Below are positions 1 through 7,815 of a stretch of 64,000 nt of DNA, in pieces. Each line of letters starts with the position of its first letter. Positions within the stretch are counted from its first letter, which is position 1. The DNA is taken from NCBI GenBank assembly GCA_035571835.1, contig DATNBU010000042.1, forward strand, positions 35,359 to 99,358, read 5' to 3'. The position numbers were made by a program, and so were the translations under genes. The notes beneath the pieces are model-generated. The model did not search any database. It saw nothing but the letters and a program-made list of their open reading frames with translations, and was not told the origin of the DNA. Source of the DNA: Candidatus Limnocylindrales bacterium (lineage in GTDB: Bacteria; Desulfobacterota; Binatia; UBA1149; CAITLU01).

Positions 1-258
1 CGACGAGATCGGATCGGTGCGGAACGACTCGGTACGGTGGAGCCCGCCTTCCTCAAGCAGCACCACATCGTAACCGGCATCGCGAAGCTGCGCAGCAGCC
101 GGTGCACCGCCGGCGCCGGTTCCGACCACGACGACGTCGGTCACATAACGGCGCCGCTTCGGGTCGCTGCCGAGGAAGCGGCCGTCTTCGACGTTCGGGT
201 ATTCGAGGTGGAACTCCGGCGGAGTTTCGTCGTGGACGTGATCGGCGGGAAGCGGCAT
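1..258 (-). CDS. GMC-family oxidoreductase, N-terminal part (runs off left end)
   Basis: The 86 visible residues are the N-terminus of a flavoprotein. After about 40 residues without a signal peptide comes a Rossmann strand, DVVVVGTGAGG (residues 41-51), and an acidic strand end LLEEGG (67-72). This is the GxGxxG plus Glu pattern of the FAD ADP-binding fold, with the Ala/Gly-rich helix typical of glucose-methanol-choline oxidoreductases. Members oxidise alcohols, sterols or aldehydes with FAD. The ATG lies 5 nt after the stop of the upstream small gene, so the two are almost certainly co-transcribed. The substrate cannot be told because the rest of the gene is outside the window. Confidence 0.8.
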   Translation of the reverse strand, partial: MPLPADHVHDETPPEFHLEYPNVEDGRFLGSDPKRRRYVTDVVVVGTGAGGAPAAAQLRDAGYDVVLLEEGGLHRTESFRTDPISS

Positions 259-263
259 CGCGT

Positions 264-785
264 TCACGACACGCCGCCTGCCGAAACCGGCGTGCTTTGT
301 TCGTTCTGTTCGGCGCGCTGGCTGGTGCGCGCGGCTTCGGCCGCTGCCGCTTCGCGCAGGATCTTCTCGCGCATCACGCGCGCACGGAACTTCACGCGCT
401 CGTCCGCCCTGCCCTGCCAGTCGACTTCCATCGCTTCGAGGATTTTCGGGTGCTGGTAGAAGCACACGAACACCAGCGCGCGGACGCCCTGATAAAGAAG
501 CGAGAGCGCGCTGCCCGCGCGCTCCCAGTGATGGATGTAGCGAGCCGCCGTCTCCTCGTCCATCGACGAGAACGTGCGGAAGCCCTCACGGAAAAGGAAC
601 GGACCGTACTCGAGAAGGCGAAGTCCGAGTGGAAAACCCAGGCGAGTGGTGGTCGGAAGATATTCGAGGAAGCCGGCCATCGAGCGCAGCACGTCGTCGT
701 CGACGTCGATGTCGAATACACCGCCGCGCGGCCGCATGACCGCTACAGCGTGTTTGAGAATTCGCATCGAGGTGTTGCCGAGCAC
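264..785 (-). CDS. Small hypothetical protein, likely partner of the adjacent GMC oxidoreductase
   Basis: This is a 173-aa protein that is mostly alpha-helical, with no signal peptide or metal motif; the C-terminal 40 residues are Glu/Ala/Arg-rich and probably coiled or disordered. I do not recognise a named domain with certainty. Its size and position, 5 nt upstream of a GMC oxidoreductase on the same strand, resemble the small accessory subunits (gluconate 2-dehydrogenase subunit 3-like) that accompany GMC large subunits, but that is inference from context. The GTG start at 785 is preceded by AAGAGGA at good spacing; an internal ATG lies six codons later. Confidence 0.6.
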   Translation of the reverse strand: MLGNTSMRILKHAVAVMRPRGGVFDIDVDDDVLRSMAGFLEYLPTTTRLGFPLGLRLLEYGPFLFREGFRTFSSMDEETAARYIHHWERAGSALSLLYQGVRALVFVCFYQHPKILEAMEVDWQGRADERVKFRARVMREKILREAAAAEAARTSQRAEQNEQSTPVSAGGVS

Positions 786-895
786 GTCCGGTCCTCTTCA
801 TTTTGCGCGCCGCGGCGTCGTTGCCCCCGGCACGTCCGCTGCTATGATCCCGGCCGCGCTCCGCACGAGCCGCGATCGCACGCAGGAGGCCGTTG

Positions 896-1507
896 ATGTC
901 ACAGCCCGAGGCCACTCTCAAGGAACTCGTTACGCGAGCGCTGCCCGATCCGGGCGAAATTGCTTCTTTTCTGGACGGCCTGAGCCTCGAAGACAGAATC
1001 CGCGCAGTCCGCGGCATGCACGGCGGGAGCTTGCAGGGTGAGCTGTGGCGAGCCGTCGTCGGCGCGCCGCGAGTCCGCACCGACGAGATGGTCCCTCACG
1101 ACTATCCGGCCCGCCGGCCGGTCATCTTCCACGGAAAGAACTCGCTGCCGGCGTTCACCGAATTCCAGAAGATCTGCTTCCGTCCCGAGGACTCGGGCGA
1201 CGTCGCCTGGGGCTACAACGAAACCAAGATCCGCCCGTGGATCGGTCCCGGCTACTACGTGCTTCACGATACGCCGGACGCGCATCTCGGCGGCGCCGCC
1301 TTCGACTACACGCAGGTGCCGTCCGCGACGCTTCCCGCCTGGCCGCCGGTGCGAGGAAACGAAGGCGGCATCTCGCGGTTCATCTACGGCAACATGCTCG
1401 ATTACATGCGCCGGGTCGCGTCCGAGGTCTTCATCGGATCAGCCGTGAAAGGCGGCAAAGAGATGAACAGCTACTTCATCGTCGTGCGTGAGCTGCTGAG
1501 CGTCTGA
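896..1507 (+). CDS. Conserved hypothetical protein
   Basis: This 203-aa soluble protein has a helical N-terminus (about 1-50) and an aromatic- and Gly-rich beta-type C-terminal half, for example RPVIFHGKNSLP and GPGYYVLHDTPD. The ATG at 896 is used because AGGAGG sits 6 nt upstream; a TTG one codon earlier would be only 3 nt from it. I do not recognise the family. It stands divergent from the GMC pair, about 110 bp away, and its stop codon abuts a REP-like inverted repeat. No catalytic motif is obvious. Confidence 0.65.
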   Translation: MSQPEATLKELVTRALPDPGEIASFLDGLSLEDRIRAVRGMHGGSLQGELWRAVVGAPRVRTDEMVPHDYPARRPVIFHGKNSLPAFTEFQKICFRPEDSGDVAWGYNETKIRPWIGPGYYVLHDTPDAHLGGAAFDYTQVPSATLPAWPPVRGNEGGISRFIYGNMLDYMRRVASEVFIGSAVKGGKEMNSYFIVVRELLSV

Positions 1508-1608
1508 AAATAGGGACAGGTACATTTAAAAATCGTCAATGAATTCGCGCGGCGCAGAAAGGCTGGCGTGAATTTGCTGCGAAATCTTAATTGTACCTGT
1601 CCCTATTT
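1508..1608. repeat. REP-like inverted repeat, GGGACAGGTACA family (copy 1)
   Basis: AAATAGGGACAGGTACA at 1508-1524 recurs as its exact reverse complement at 1592-1608 (17 bp, perfect). The left arm starts at the base after the stop codon of the preceding plus-strand gene, and the right arm supplies the TAG stop (1603-1605) of the convergent minus-strand gene. Related copies lie at 5822-5931, 25937-26013 and 49668-49689. Confidence 0.85.
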
Positions 1609-1992
1609 CAGCTCGTTCGCGCTCCTCAGCAGCAGCACCATCGCGCCCACGCTCACCGCCGTCGCAATGATCATGTACGTGACGCCGAACAGCGAGTTCC
1701 TGCCGAGCTCTTCCGGCGACCGGATCGTGAACAGGTACATATTCAGCGGCACCCAGCCCGCGTAGAGAATCCCCATCGGCAGCGCGAAGCGCCGCGCGTT
1801 CCACAAGCCGTACGCGTAGGTCGCGAGGTATGTGCCGAACAGCGGTGCGACCAGAAGATCGGGCGTGCCGCGAAGACGGCGGCCGAGAAACACGAAGCCG
1901 TGCTCGGGCTTGAGCTCGAGGACTTTCGTGAAGTTCGAGAGGGCGAGGAGCGCGAACAGGACGGCGAAGGCGCGCAGGAGATTGCGGTTCAT
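1603..1992 (-). CDS. Small four-helix integral membrane protein, function unknown
   Basis: The 129-aa product has four hydrophobic segments at about residues 5-25, 47-64, 70-90 and 102-122, with short polar loops. There is no cleavable signal and no Cys or His motif. I do not recognise a family. The last codons and the TAG stop lie inside the right arm of the REP-like repeat, so either the repeat trimmed the C-terminus or it inserted exactly at the end of the gene. The next minus-strand gene upstream is the selenoprotein, 25 bp away, so they may share a transcript. Confidence 0.65.
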   Translation of the reverse strand: MNRNLLRAFAVLFALLALSNFTKVLELKPEHGFVFLGRRLRGTPDLLVAPLFGTYLATYAYGLWNARRFALPMGILYAGWVPLNMYLFTIRSPEELGRNSLFGVTYMIIATAVSVGAMVLLLRSANELK

Positions 1993-2017
1993 CGAAGCGC
2001 CTTCGCGCTTCGAGGTG

Positions 2018-2854
2018 CTACGCCGGCCGTTCCCCGTCGCGCGTCTTCATATGATAGCGCCGGAATTCTTTCGTGTAGACCCAGTCCCGCCATGGCTTTC
2101 CTTCCGGCGACTCCGCGTCGAGTCGGAACCCTAGATCGACGATCGTGCCCGGCTCCGTCATCTGCGCGAGCGCGGCAAACGCGCTTCGTACGATCTGCCC
2201 CTGCTCATCCGGACGGTTCGGGCGCCCGATCTCATTGCCCATAGGATAGTCGAGGAACGCGGTTCGCGGAGGTCGCACCTGTGCAGTGATGTCCATTCCG
2301 ACGCTCATCGTAAGTGTCGGAACACCTGCCTCTTCGATTGCGCGCGCGACCAGACCGACGGTCTGGTGACAGACGGGTCAAGCAGGCACCAGGTAACACA
2401 GGTCGACGTTCTGCTGCTTGATCTTGTCGACGACGGGCGGAATCAGCTCCTCTTCGACGCGACGCTGCGAGTAGATGCCGCCCATGCACGTGACGGCGTC
2501 GGGCGCGAGCTCCTTGATCGTACCGTCCTTCACCATCTCCCGAAGCACGTCGAGAGGAAACACGCAGTTCGGGTCTTTCTCGGCATCGGACGTCGGATAG
2601 CCGAAGTGCGCGATCCGCACGCGCGACGTTTCGGCGCTCGTCGGGATGATGCGGATGGACGTGTCGTCCTTGAAGTGGAACGGCGGCTGGGTGTCGAGGT
2701 GGATGCCGCCGCTCGCGACGAGCGCGACGCGGCAGTCACTCAGCGGCTTCGTCAGCGGGGTCCACGGCACCGGCGCATCGCGGTTGTCGGTCCAGCGGTA
2801 GGGCGGGAGCGGGCTGTAGAGCTCACGCGTGCGGGAGATGTAGTCGATGGGCAT
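2018..2854 (-). CDS. Predicted selenoprotein, GrdB/PrdB-like (glycine/betaine/proline reductase selenoprotein B family), read through UGA
   Basis: Two same-frame segments (158 and 119 residues) are separated by a single TGA at 2378-2380. Reading it as selenocysteine gives one 278-aa protein with a VPA-Sec-PVCHQ motif (Sec159, Cys162), a UxxC redox pair where, from memory, homologues carry CPVC. The sequence continues smoothly as a helix (TVGLVARAIEEAG) after the UGA. A perfect 8-bp hairpin with a GUC triloop begins 10 nt downstream of the UGA (see the SECIS entry). The family includes the Sec subunits of clostridial glycine and proline reductases, but short stand-alone members in aerobes have no proven reaction. 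ATG at 2854 is preceded by GAGGA. A pseudogene is the alternative; the SECIS-like hairpin argues against it. Confidence 0.75.
2347..2380 (-). promoter_or_regulatory. Sec UGA codon and bacterial SECIS-like hairpin
   Basis: On the minus strand the UGA (2380-2378) is followed after 10 nt by ACCAGACC (2367-2360), loop GUC (2359-2357) and GGUCUGGU (2356-2349), an 8-bp perfect stem. The loop starts with G, 18 nt after the UGA. This fits the usual bacterial SECIS rules for SelB binding: a stem-loop inside the coding region just downstream of UGA with a G early in the apical loop. Confidence 0.65.
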
Positions 2855-3022
2855 GGGCTTTGTCCTCGCGCACTGTAAACCAGAACCGGTGACATGCGTA
2901 GTAGTGCGGTCTATCGCAGGACGGTTGCACCGGAGTAGGCTCGTGCCACCGAGCGGTCAATTCGTGTCTGCTCCGGACAGTGGTCGGCCAAATGGAGCCG
3001 AACCCAAAGAGGGAGACAGACC

Positions 3023-3493
3023 ATGACCAGTGCCAATTCCGAGATTCTCGAGGCAGTCGACGTCGAGGTGCCCGTGCGCACCGCCTACAACCAGTGGACC
3101 CAGTTCGAGAAGTTCCCCGTCTTCATGCTTGGGGTGAAGTCGGTTGAGCAGATCGACGATTCCAATCTCCGATGGAAGATCGACATCGGAGAGGAGACCA
3201 GAGAGTGGACCGCCAGGATCACCGAGCAGACACCCGACAAGCGCATCGCATGGACGAGCACGAGCGGTTCGGCCAACGCCGGTGTCGTCACGTTTCACCG
3301 CCTCGCCGACGAACGCTGCCGGGTGACTCTTCAGCTCTCCTACGTCCCGGAAGGCATGATCGAGAATATCGGCGATATGCTCGGGATCGTGCGCCAGAGA
3401 GTCGTCGGTGATCTGGAGCGCTTCAAGATTTTCATCGAAGACAGCGGTGCTGCGACGGGCGGCTTTCGCGGAACGATCGAGGCGCCGAGCTGA
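3023..3493 (+). CDS. SRPBCC-family protein (polyketide cyclase/dehydrase type)
   Basis: The 156-aa protein opens with a beta strand and the helix VRTAYNQWTQFEKFPVF typical of START/SRPBCC ligand-binding folds, followed by alternating strands (RWKIDIGEETREWTARI) and a C-terminal amphipathic helix. Such proteins bind hydrophobic small molecules; many in this subgroup are stress-related and lack a known ligand. ATG at 3023 follows GGGAG. It stands alone, divergent from the selenoprotein (about 170 bp) and convergent with nitrile hydratase. No catalytic residues can be assigned. Confidence 0.75.
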   Translation: MTSANSEILEAVDVEVPVRTAYNQWTQFEKFPVFMLGVKSVEQIDDSNLRWKIDIGEETREWTARITEQTPDKRIAWTSTSGSANAGVVTFHRLADERCRVTLQLSYVPEGMIENIGDMLGIVRQRVVGDLERFKIFIEDSGAATGGFRGTIEAPS

Positions 3494-3549
3494 GACGCGC
3501 ATCGGCGGGGCGTCAGATCGGTGCTGATTGAGCCGCGTTCGTCGGTTCG

Positions 3550-4146
3550 CTATCCGCGCTCTACGAGGGCGACGCCAATCATTGCTTCACGCGTAACGAG
3601 CTCGGCCAGTCTCTCCTCGCTCCACCCGTCGGTGCCCGGCGGCCGAAGCGGAAGCACCATATAGCGGGTCTCCGCGGTGGTGTCCCAGACACGGATCGCG
3701 ACGCTCTCGGGAAGATCGAGGCCCATCTCGCGGAGCAGCGGCCGCGGCTCGCGCACGACGCGCGCACGATACTCGGGGCTTTTGTACCAGTCGGGAGGAA
3801 GCCCGAGCACCGGCCACGCGGTGCACGAGCATTGCGTGCAGACGATGACGTTGTGGAGTTTCGGCGTGTCCTCGAGGACGACGATGTACTCGCCTTCGGG
3901 ACCTGAATAGCCGAGCTCGGCGCACGCCGCGGTGCCGTCGGTGAGCAGGCGCTTTCGGTACTCGGCGTCGACCCACGCCTTCGCAACGACGCGCGCGCCG
4001 TTTCGCGGGCTCCACATCTCCGTAGCGGTCATTGTAACCGCATCGAGGAAGCCATTGGGGATGAGTTTCTTTTCGGTAAGCGCTTCGACGACCGCTTGGG
4101 CTCTTGCGGCCGGGGGCGCCGGTTCCTGGCGGTTGCGATTGCTCAT
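3550..4146 (-). CDS. nthA: Nitrile hydratase alpha subunit
   Basis: The 198-aa protein carries the metal-binding claw C103-T-Q-C106-S-C108 followed by TAWPVLGLPPDWYK, diagnostic of nitrile hydratase alpha chains, which convert nitriles to amides with a non-haem Co(III) or Fe(III). Thr after the first Cys is typical of cobalt enzymes (CTLCSCY), while Thr after the third Cys resembles iron enzymes (CSLCSCT); Gln in the middle is unusual. The ATG at 4146 overlaps the beta-subunit stop as ATGA, implying coupling, so the longer start at 4170 is not preferred. Gene order beta then alpha also favours the cobalt class. No activator (P14K or P47K type) or amidase gene lies in the window. Confidence 0.9.
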   Translation of the reverse strand: MSNRNRQEPAPPAARAQAVVEALTEKKLIPNGFLDAVTMTATEMWSPRNGARVVAKAWVDAEYRKRLLTDGTAACAELGYSGPEGEYIVVLEDTPKLHNVIVCTQCSCTAWPVLGLPPDWYKSPEYRARVVREPRPLLREMGLDLPESVAIRVWDTTAETRYMVLPLRPPGTDGWSEERLAELVTREAMIGVALVERG

Positions 4147-4772
4147 GCACGCTCCAGATACGCGTCCCACAGGTCGACGACGACGGTTTGATTGCTGCCG
4201 CCCGCGTCGGTCCAGAGCTCGTGCGCCGCGAATTCGACGTGGTACGTGTGCTCTTTTCGGCGCGGCTGCCCATGAGCGGAGGCATCCGGAAACGAGAATG
4301 CCGGTGCGACGTGGACGACGGTGCCGCGCTTTCCGCGAACGTAGCGCGGTGCGCGGGTGTGACCGGCCGGATGCACGTTACGGACGACGACGTCGTCGCC
4401 GACGTGAAAGCGGGCCTGCGACTGCGCATCGAGCTCTGCAGTCGGCTTGTCGGCTACGGGGCGTGACAGAGGAAATGGCTTTCCTGCGCGCGCTTCGAGG
4501 TCGGCGTGCGTGAGCACGCCTTTCTCGACGAGGATCGTCGCGACCGCCGTCAGCACGCGCTCATAGTAGGTTGCCTGGAGGTAGTGCGCGGGATCCATGC
4601 GCTCGACCGCGTGGCGGTACTCGTCAGGGTTGTACGCGCGCAGCTCGGCGATGCTGAAGATGTTCAGCGCGAAGGCCAGAGCTTCCCAGGGTTCGTGGAA
4701 GACGGGCTCGTCGCGTTCGATTTCTACCGGGCCGAAGCCGTTCATTCCGCCGAGGTCGTGGATTCCGTCCAT
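4143..4772 (-). CDS. nthB: Nitrile hydratase beta subunit
   Basis: The 209-aa protein starts with the family signature MDGIHDLGGMNGFGPV and has the C-terminal SH3-like barrel seen as FHVGDDVVVRN and the HTRAPRYVRGK segment that contacts the alpha chain near the metal. The two chains form the heterodimer that hydrates nitriles in the cytoplasm. The ATG at 4772 is chosen because MDGIHD is the conserved N-terminus; an in-frame ATG-like start 57 nt upstream would add residues not found in the family. It overlaps the alpha gene by 4 nt downstream, forming a two-gene operon. Confidence 0.9.
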   Translation of the reverse strand: MDGIHDLGGMNGFGPVEIERDEPVFHEPWEALAFALNIFSIAELRAYNPDEYRHAVERMDPAHYLQATYYERVLTAVATILVEKGVLTHADLEARAGKPFPLSRPVADKPTAELDAQSQARFHVGDDVVVRNVHPAGHTRAPRYVRGKRGTVVHVAPAFSFPDASAHGQPRRKEHTYHVEFAAHELWTDAGGSNQTVVVDLWDAYLERA

Positions 4773-4903
4773 GTGAGGTCTCTTCGGTTGGGTCCCGTCG
4801 TCTTTCGCTGATGCTTCTTCTGCATACACGTTCTGTTTTCAGCCGTCGATTCATTCCCGACGTCTCCCTTGGCTGACCCCTGCCCCCTCGCTACAACCCG
4901 CCC

Positions 4904-5815
4904 ATGCCCGAAATCATCTTCCACCAGTACGCGATGTCCCCGTTCTCCGAGAAGATCCGCAAGATCTTCGCGCTGAAAAACCTCGAATACCGCGAGGTCG
5001 ACCAGCCGGCGTGGATGCCGAAGCCGCATCTTACGCCGATGACCGGCGGCTACCGCCGCATCCCCGTGCTGCAGATCGGCGCGGACATTTACTGTGACAG
5101 CGCGCTGATCGCGCGAAAGATCGACCAGCTGAGTCCCGAGCCGTCGATCTACCCGGACGGCAAGGCCGCCGCCGCCGAAGGCATGGCGATGTGGGCCGAC
5201 AAGACGCTGTTCTTCTCGACTGTGCCGCTGGTGTTCACGGCGATGGCCGAGGTGATCCCCAAGGAGCTGTTCGACGACCGGCGCAAGATGTCGCCGCAGC
5301 TCAGCATGGAAGTGCTGAAGTCGGCGGTACCGGGATCGCGCGGTGCGCTCGCCTCGGCGTGTGCGATGCTCGACGCATCGCTGTCGAAGAACGCGTTCGT
5401 TCTCGGCGATGCGTTCAGCGTTGCGGACGCGGCGGTGTTTCACACGCTGTGGTTCGTGCGCAGCGACCAGGCGTCGGCGGGCATCATCTACTCGAAGCCG
5501 AGCCTCGCCGACTGGTTCGGCCGTGTCGAAGCGATGGGCAGCGGGACGCCGGTTTCGATGTCCGGCGACGAAGCGATGGAAATCGCACGCAGCGGAGAAC
5601 CGGAGGACATCGACAGCTCGCTCGACGATGACCCGTCGGGACTCCGGAAGGGAATGCGCGTCGGCATCTGCTCGGACGATCTTCCGACCGACGTGTTCGT
5701 CGGCAAGCTCATCTGCCTGCGCGCGCACGAGATGGTGATCGAGCGCGAGGACCCGGCCGTGGGCCGCGTCGCAGTGCACTTCCCGCGCGCCGGCTACCAG
5801 GTGCGGGCGGTCTGA
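4904..5815 (+). CDS. Glutathione S-transferase family protein with C-terminal extension
   Basis: The 303-aa protein begins with a thioredoxin-fold domain (about 1-80): FHQYAMSPFSEKIRKIFALK, then the cis-Pro region RRIPVLQIGADIYCDSALIARKI, matching the glutathione-binding site of GSTs. An all-helical domain follows to about residue 215 (LGDAFSVADAAVFHTLW). About 80 further residues are predicted beta-rich and not part of a normal 200-220 aa GST; I cannot name them. Substrate unknown. The gene is divergent from nitrile hydratase (about 130 bp) and ends at a composite repeat-terminator. Confidence 0.8.
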   Translation: MPEIIFHQYAMSPFSEKIRKIFALKNLEYREVDQPAWMPKPHLTPMTGGYRRIPVLQIGADIYCDSALIARKIDQLSPEPSIYPDGKAAAAEGMAMWADKTLFFSTVPLVFTAMAEVIPKELFDDRRKMSPQLSMEVLKSAVPGSRGALASACAMLDASLSKNAFVLGDAFSVADAAVFHTLWFVRSDQASAGIIYSKPSLADWFGRVEAMGSGTPVSMSGDEAMEIARSGEPEDIDSSLDDDPSGLRKGMRVGICSDDLPTDVFVGKLICLRAHEMVIEREDPAVGRVAVHFPRAGYQVRAV

Positions 5816-5821
5816 ACGACG

Positions 5822-5931
5822 AAGGGGACAGGTACAGAAAAATGTACCTGCCCCGTTCATCCAACCCCGGGAAAGTCGCCGCCAGACAGTCCGCGACTTT
5901 CCTGGGTTTTTTTAAATGTACCTGTCCCCTT
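5822..5931. repeat. REP-like inverted repeat, GGGACAGGTACA family (copy 2)
   Basis: AAGGGGACAGGTACA at 5822-5836 is repeated as a perfect reverse complement at 5917-5931 (15 bp). The left unit also pairs locally with TGTACCTGCCCC at 5843-5854. The element fills the space between the convergent GST and thiolase genes, ends 3 nt before the thiolase stop, and encloses an intrinsic terminator. Confidence 0.85.
5866..5913 (+). terminator. Intrinsic terminator of the GST gene
   Basis: CCCGGGAAAGTCGC (5866-5879) pairs with GCGACTTTCCTGGG (5893-5906), 14 bp with one G-U pair and a 13-nt loop, followed by seven T. The T tract runs straight into the right half of the surrounding REP-like repeat. Confidence 0.85.
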
Positions 5932-5934
5932 TTT

Positions 5935-7164
5935 TCAGCAGCGCTCGATGATGGTGGCGATGCCCATGCCGCCGCCGATGCACATCGTGATCAGGGCGGT
6001 TTGCTTGTCGGTGCGCTCGAGCTCGTCGAGGGCGGTGCCGATCAGCATGCCGCCGGTGGCTCCGAGGGGATGACCGAGGGCGATCGCGCCGCCGTTGACA
6101 TTGATCTTGTCGGGATCGACTCCGCTCTCCTTGATGAACTTGAGGACGACGGCGGCGAACGCTTCGTTGACCTCGAACAGGTCGATGTCCTTCCACGTCA
6201 TGCCGGCCTTCTTCAGCGCTCGCTCGGATGCGGGCGCGGGGGCAGTCAGCATAATGACCGGCTCGTCGCCGATCGTGGCCATCGAGATGACTCTGGCGCG
6301 CGGCGTGAGAGCGTGGTCCTTCACGTACTTCTCCGACGCGACGAGGATCGCCGACGCGCCGTCGACGATGCCGCTCGAGTTGCCGGCGGTGTGGACGTGC
6401 GGGATCGACTTCACGTTCGGGTAGACGTGCCTGGCCTTGTCGTCGAACGACAGCGTGTCGCCCTTCTGCACATAGCCGCCCATGTCGGCGAACGACGGCG
6501 GCAGCTTTCCGAGGCCTTCGAGCGTGGTCTCCGGGCGCGGGAACTCGTCGCGGTCGCACACGAGGTTGCCTTCGTAGTCGCGAACCGGGAGCAGGCTTTT
6601 CGAGAAGCGGTTCTCGTCCTGCGCGCGCTTCGCGTTCTGCTGGCTGCGCACCCCGAACCGGTCGCAGTCTTCGCGCGTGAAGCCTTCGCGCGCGGCGATC
6701 AGATCGGCCGAGATGCCCTGCGGAACAAGCGGATGCTGTTCGCGCAGATGACGGTTGTGCGCGTCGAGACCCGACTTGTCGGCACCCATCGGAAGCCGCG
6801 ACATCTGCTCTACTCCGCCGCCGACGACCAGATCCTGCATACCGGAAGCGGCGCCCATCAGCGCGAAGTTGACGGCCTGCTGTCCGGATCCGCAATAGCG
6901 GTTGAGCTGCACGCCCGTCACTTCGTTCGGCCAGCCGGCGTCGAGGACGGCAAACCGCGAAACGACGCCGCCCTGCTCGCCGACCGGCGTGACGCATCCG
7001 GCAACGACGTCTTCGACGTCTTTCGGATCGAATCCGTTGCGATCGACGAGCGCCTTCAGGCACGTGCCGAGAAGCTGGTGCGGATGAAGCCCGGCGAGCG
7101 AGCCGGTCGCCTTGCCTTTGCCGCGCGGGGTACGAACGGCGTCGATGATGTATGCAGTGCCCAT
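5935..7164 (-). CDS. Acetyl-CoA acyltransferase (thiolase)
   Basis: This 409-aa protein has full-length thiolase architecture: nucleophilic Cys91 in [10 protein letters not shown], His365 in [14 protein letters not shown] and Cys395 in CIGGGMG. It cleaves 3-ketoacyl-CoA with CoA (beta-oxidation), or runs in the condensing direction. The set of acyl-CoA dehydrogenases, SDR and MaoC genes just upstream argues for degradation. ATG at 7164 follows AGGAGAT. The stop (5935-5937) touches the REP-like repeat. The substrate chain is not determinable from sequence. Confidence 0.93.
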   Translation of the reverse strand: MGTAYIIDAVRTPRGKGKATGSLAGLHPHQLLGTCLKALVDRNGFDPKDVEDVVAGCVTPVGEQGGVVSRFAVLDAGWPNEVTGVQLNRYCGSGQQAVNFALMGAASGMQDLVVGGGVEQMSRLPMGADKSGLDAHNRHLREQHPLVPQGISADLIAAREGFTREDCDRFGVRSQQNAKRAQDENRFSKSLLPVRDYEGNLVCDRDEFPRPETTLEGLGKLPPSFADMGGYVQKGDTLSFDDKARHVYPNVKSIPHVHTAGNSSGIVDGASAILVASEKYVKDHALTPRARVISMATIGDEPVIMLTAPAPASERALKKAGMTWKDIDLFEVNEAFAAVVLKFIKESGVDPDKINVNGGAIALGHPLGATGGMLIGTALDELERTDKQTALITMCIGGGMGIATIIERC

Positions 7165-7209
7165 CGATGATCTCCTGTTGGAAAAAAAACGTAAGTTGAA
7201 CGTGCCGGG

Positions 7210-7665
7210 TCAAACTGTCGGCGTCAGCACGACCACCGGAATCTCGCGCGACGTGATGCTTTCGTAAACCGCGTACTGCGGATTCATCCGGACCGCCGCG
7301 CTCCACAGTCGCGCGCGCTCTTCGCCGGCGGCAGTCGATGCCGTGGCCTCGAGCTTGCGCGGCCCGACCTCGATCGTTGCGCGCGGATCCGCCTTCAGAT
7401 TCAGATACCAGACCGGATGCTTCTCATTGCCTCCGTTGGAAGCAATCAGCACGAAGCGTCCGCGATCTTCGAAGTACGTAAGCGGGCACGTGCGCATCTC
7501 ACCGGTCTTGCGACCCTTCGAAGTCAGCAGAAGATTCTTGACGGGGCCGGTCTTGTGTCCGATGCGCCCACCGGAAAGCCGGTAAAGCCGCGTATGGACC
7601 TTGCCCATGTTCTTGTAGAAGTTGCTCTCGCCAACGTACTTCCAGAATTTCTGAGCCCCAGTCAT
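7210..7665 (-). CDS. Deazaflavin (F420)-dependent nitroreductase-like protein, Ddn/DUF385 family
   Basis: The 151-aa protein has the split beta-barrel pattern of the Ddn family: LLLTSKGRKTGEMRTCPLTYFED, then FVLIASNGGNEKHPVWYLNLKADP, whose lysine/glycine segments bind F420 phosphate. Family members reduce quinones or nitro compounds with F420H2 or act on other hydrophobic substrates. The ATG at 7665 is preceded by GGAGG (spacing 5), so the upstream in-frame ATG at 7686 is not preferred. It sits 45 bp upstream of the thiolase on the same strand, separated from the dehydrogenases by a strong hairpin repeat. Confidence 0.85.
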   Translation of the reverse strand: MTGAQKFWKYVGESNFYKNMGKVHTRLYRLSGGRIGHKTGPVKNLLLTSKGRKTGEMRTCPLTYFEDRGRFVLIASNGGNEKHPVWYLNLKADPRATIEVGPRKLEATASTAAGEERARLWSAAVRMNPQYAVYESITSREIPVVVLTPTV

Positions 7666-7702
7666 GAAAGCCTCCGCCAAATCCAACTGACGCCGTTTTG
7701 GA

Positions 7703-7785
7703 GCGCGCCGGGGCGGGGGCGTGCGCGGACGCGCCTATGAGCGAAGCGAATCGAAGCGTACGCGCACGCCCCCGCCCCGGCGCGC
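7703..7785. repeat. GC-rich long-stem palindromic element (copy 1)
   Basis: A 25-bp arm at 7703-7727 (core GCCGGGGCGGGGGCGTG) is matched perfectly by its reverse complement at 7761-7785, with a 33-nt loop containing CTATGAGCGAAGCGAATCG. A second copy with nearly the same loop lies at 11175-11261. It lies between two minus-strand genes of the same block and could form a stable mRNA hairpin. Confidence 0.9.
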
Positions 7786-7815
7786 GATACGGACATCCGC
7801 GACGACCTCGCGAGC

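Noticed and set aside
2378..2380. TGA as a true stop or frameshift splitting two genes
   Set aside because: Both halves are in the same frame, the family homology continues across the codon at its redox site, and a SECIS-like hairpin follows.
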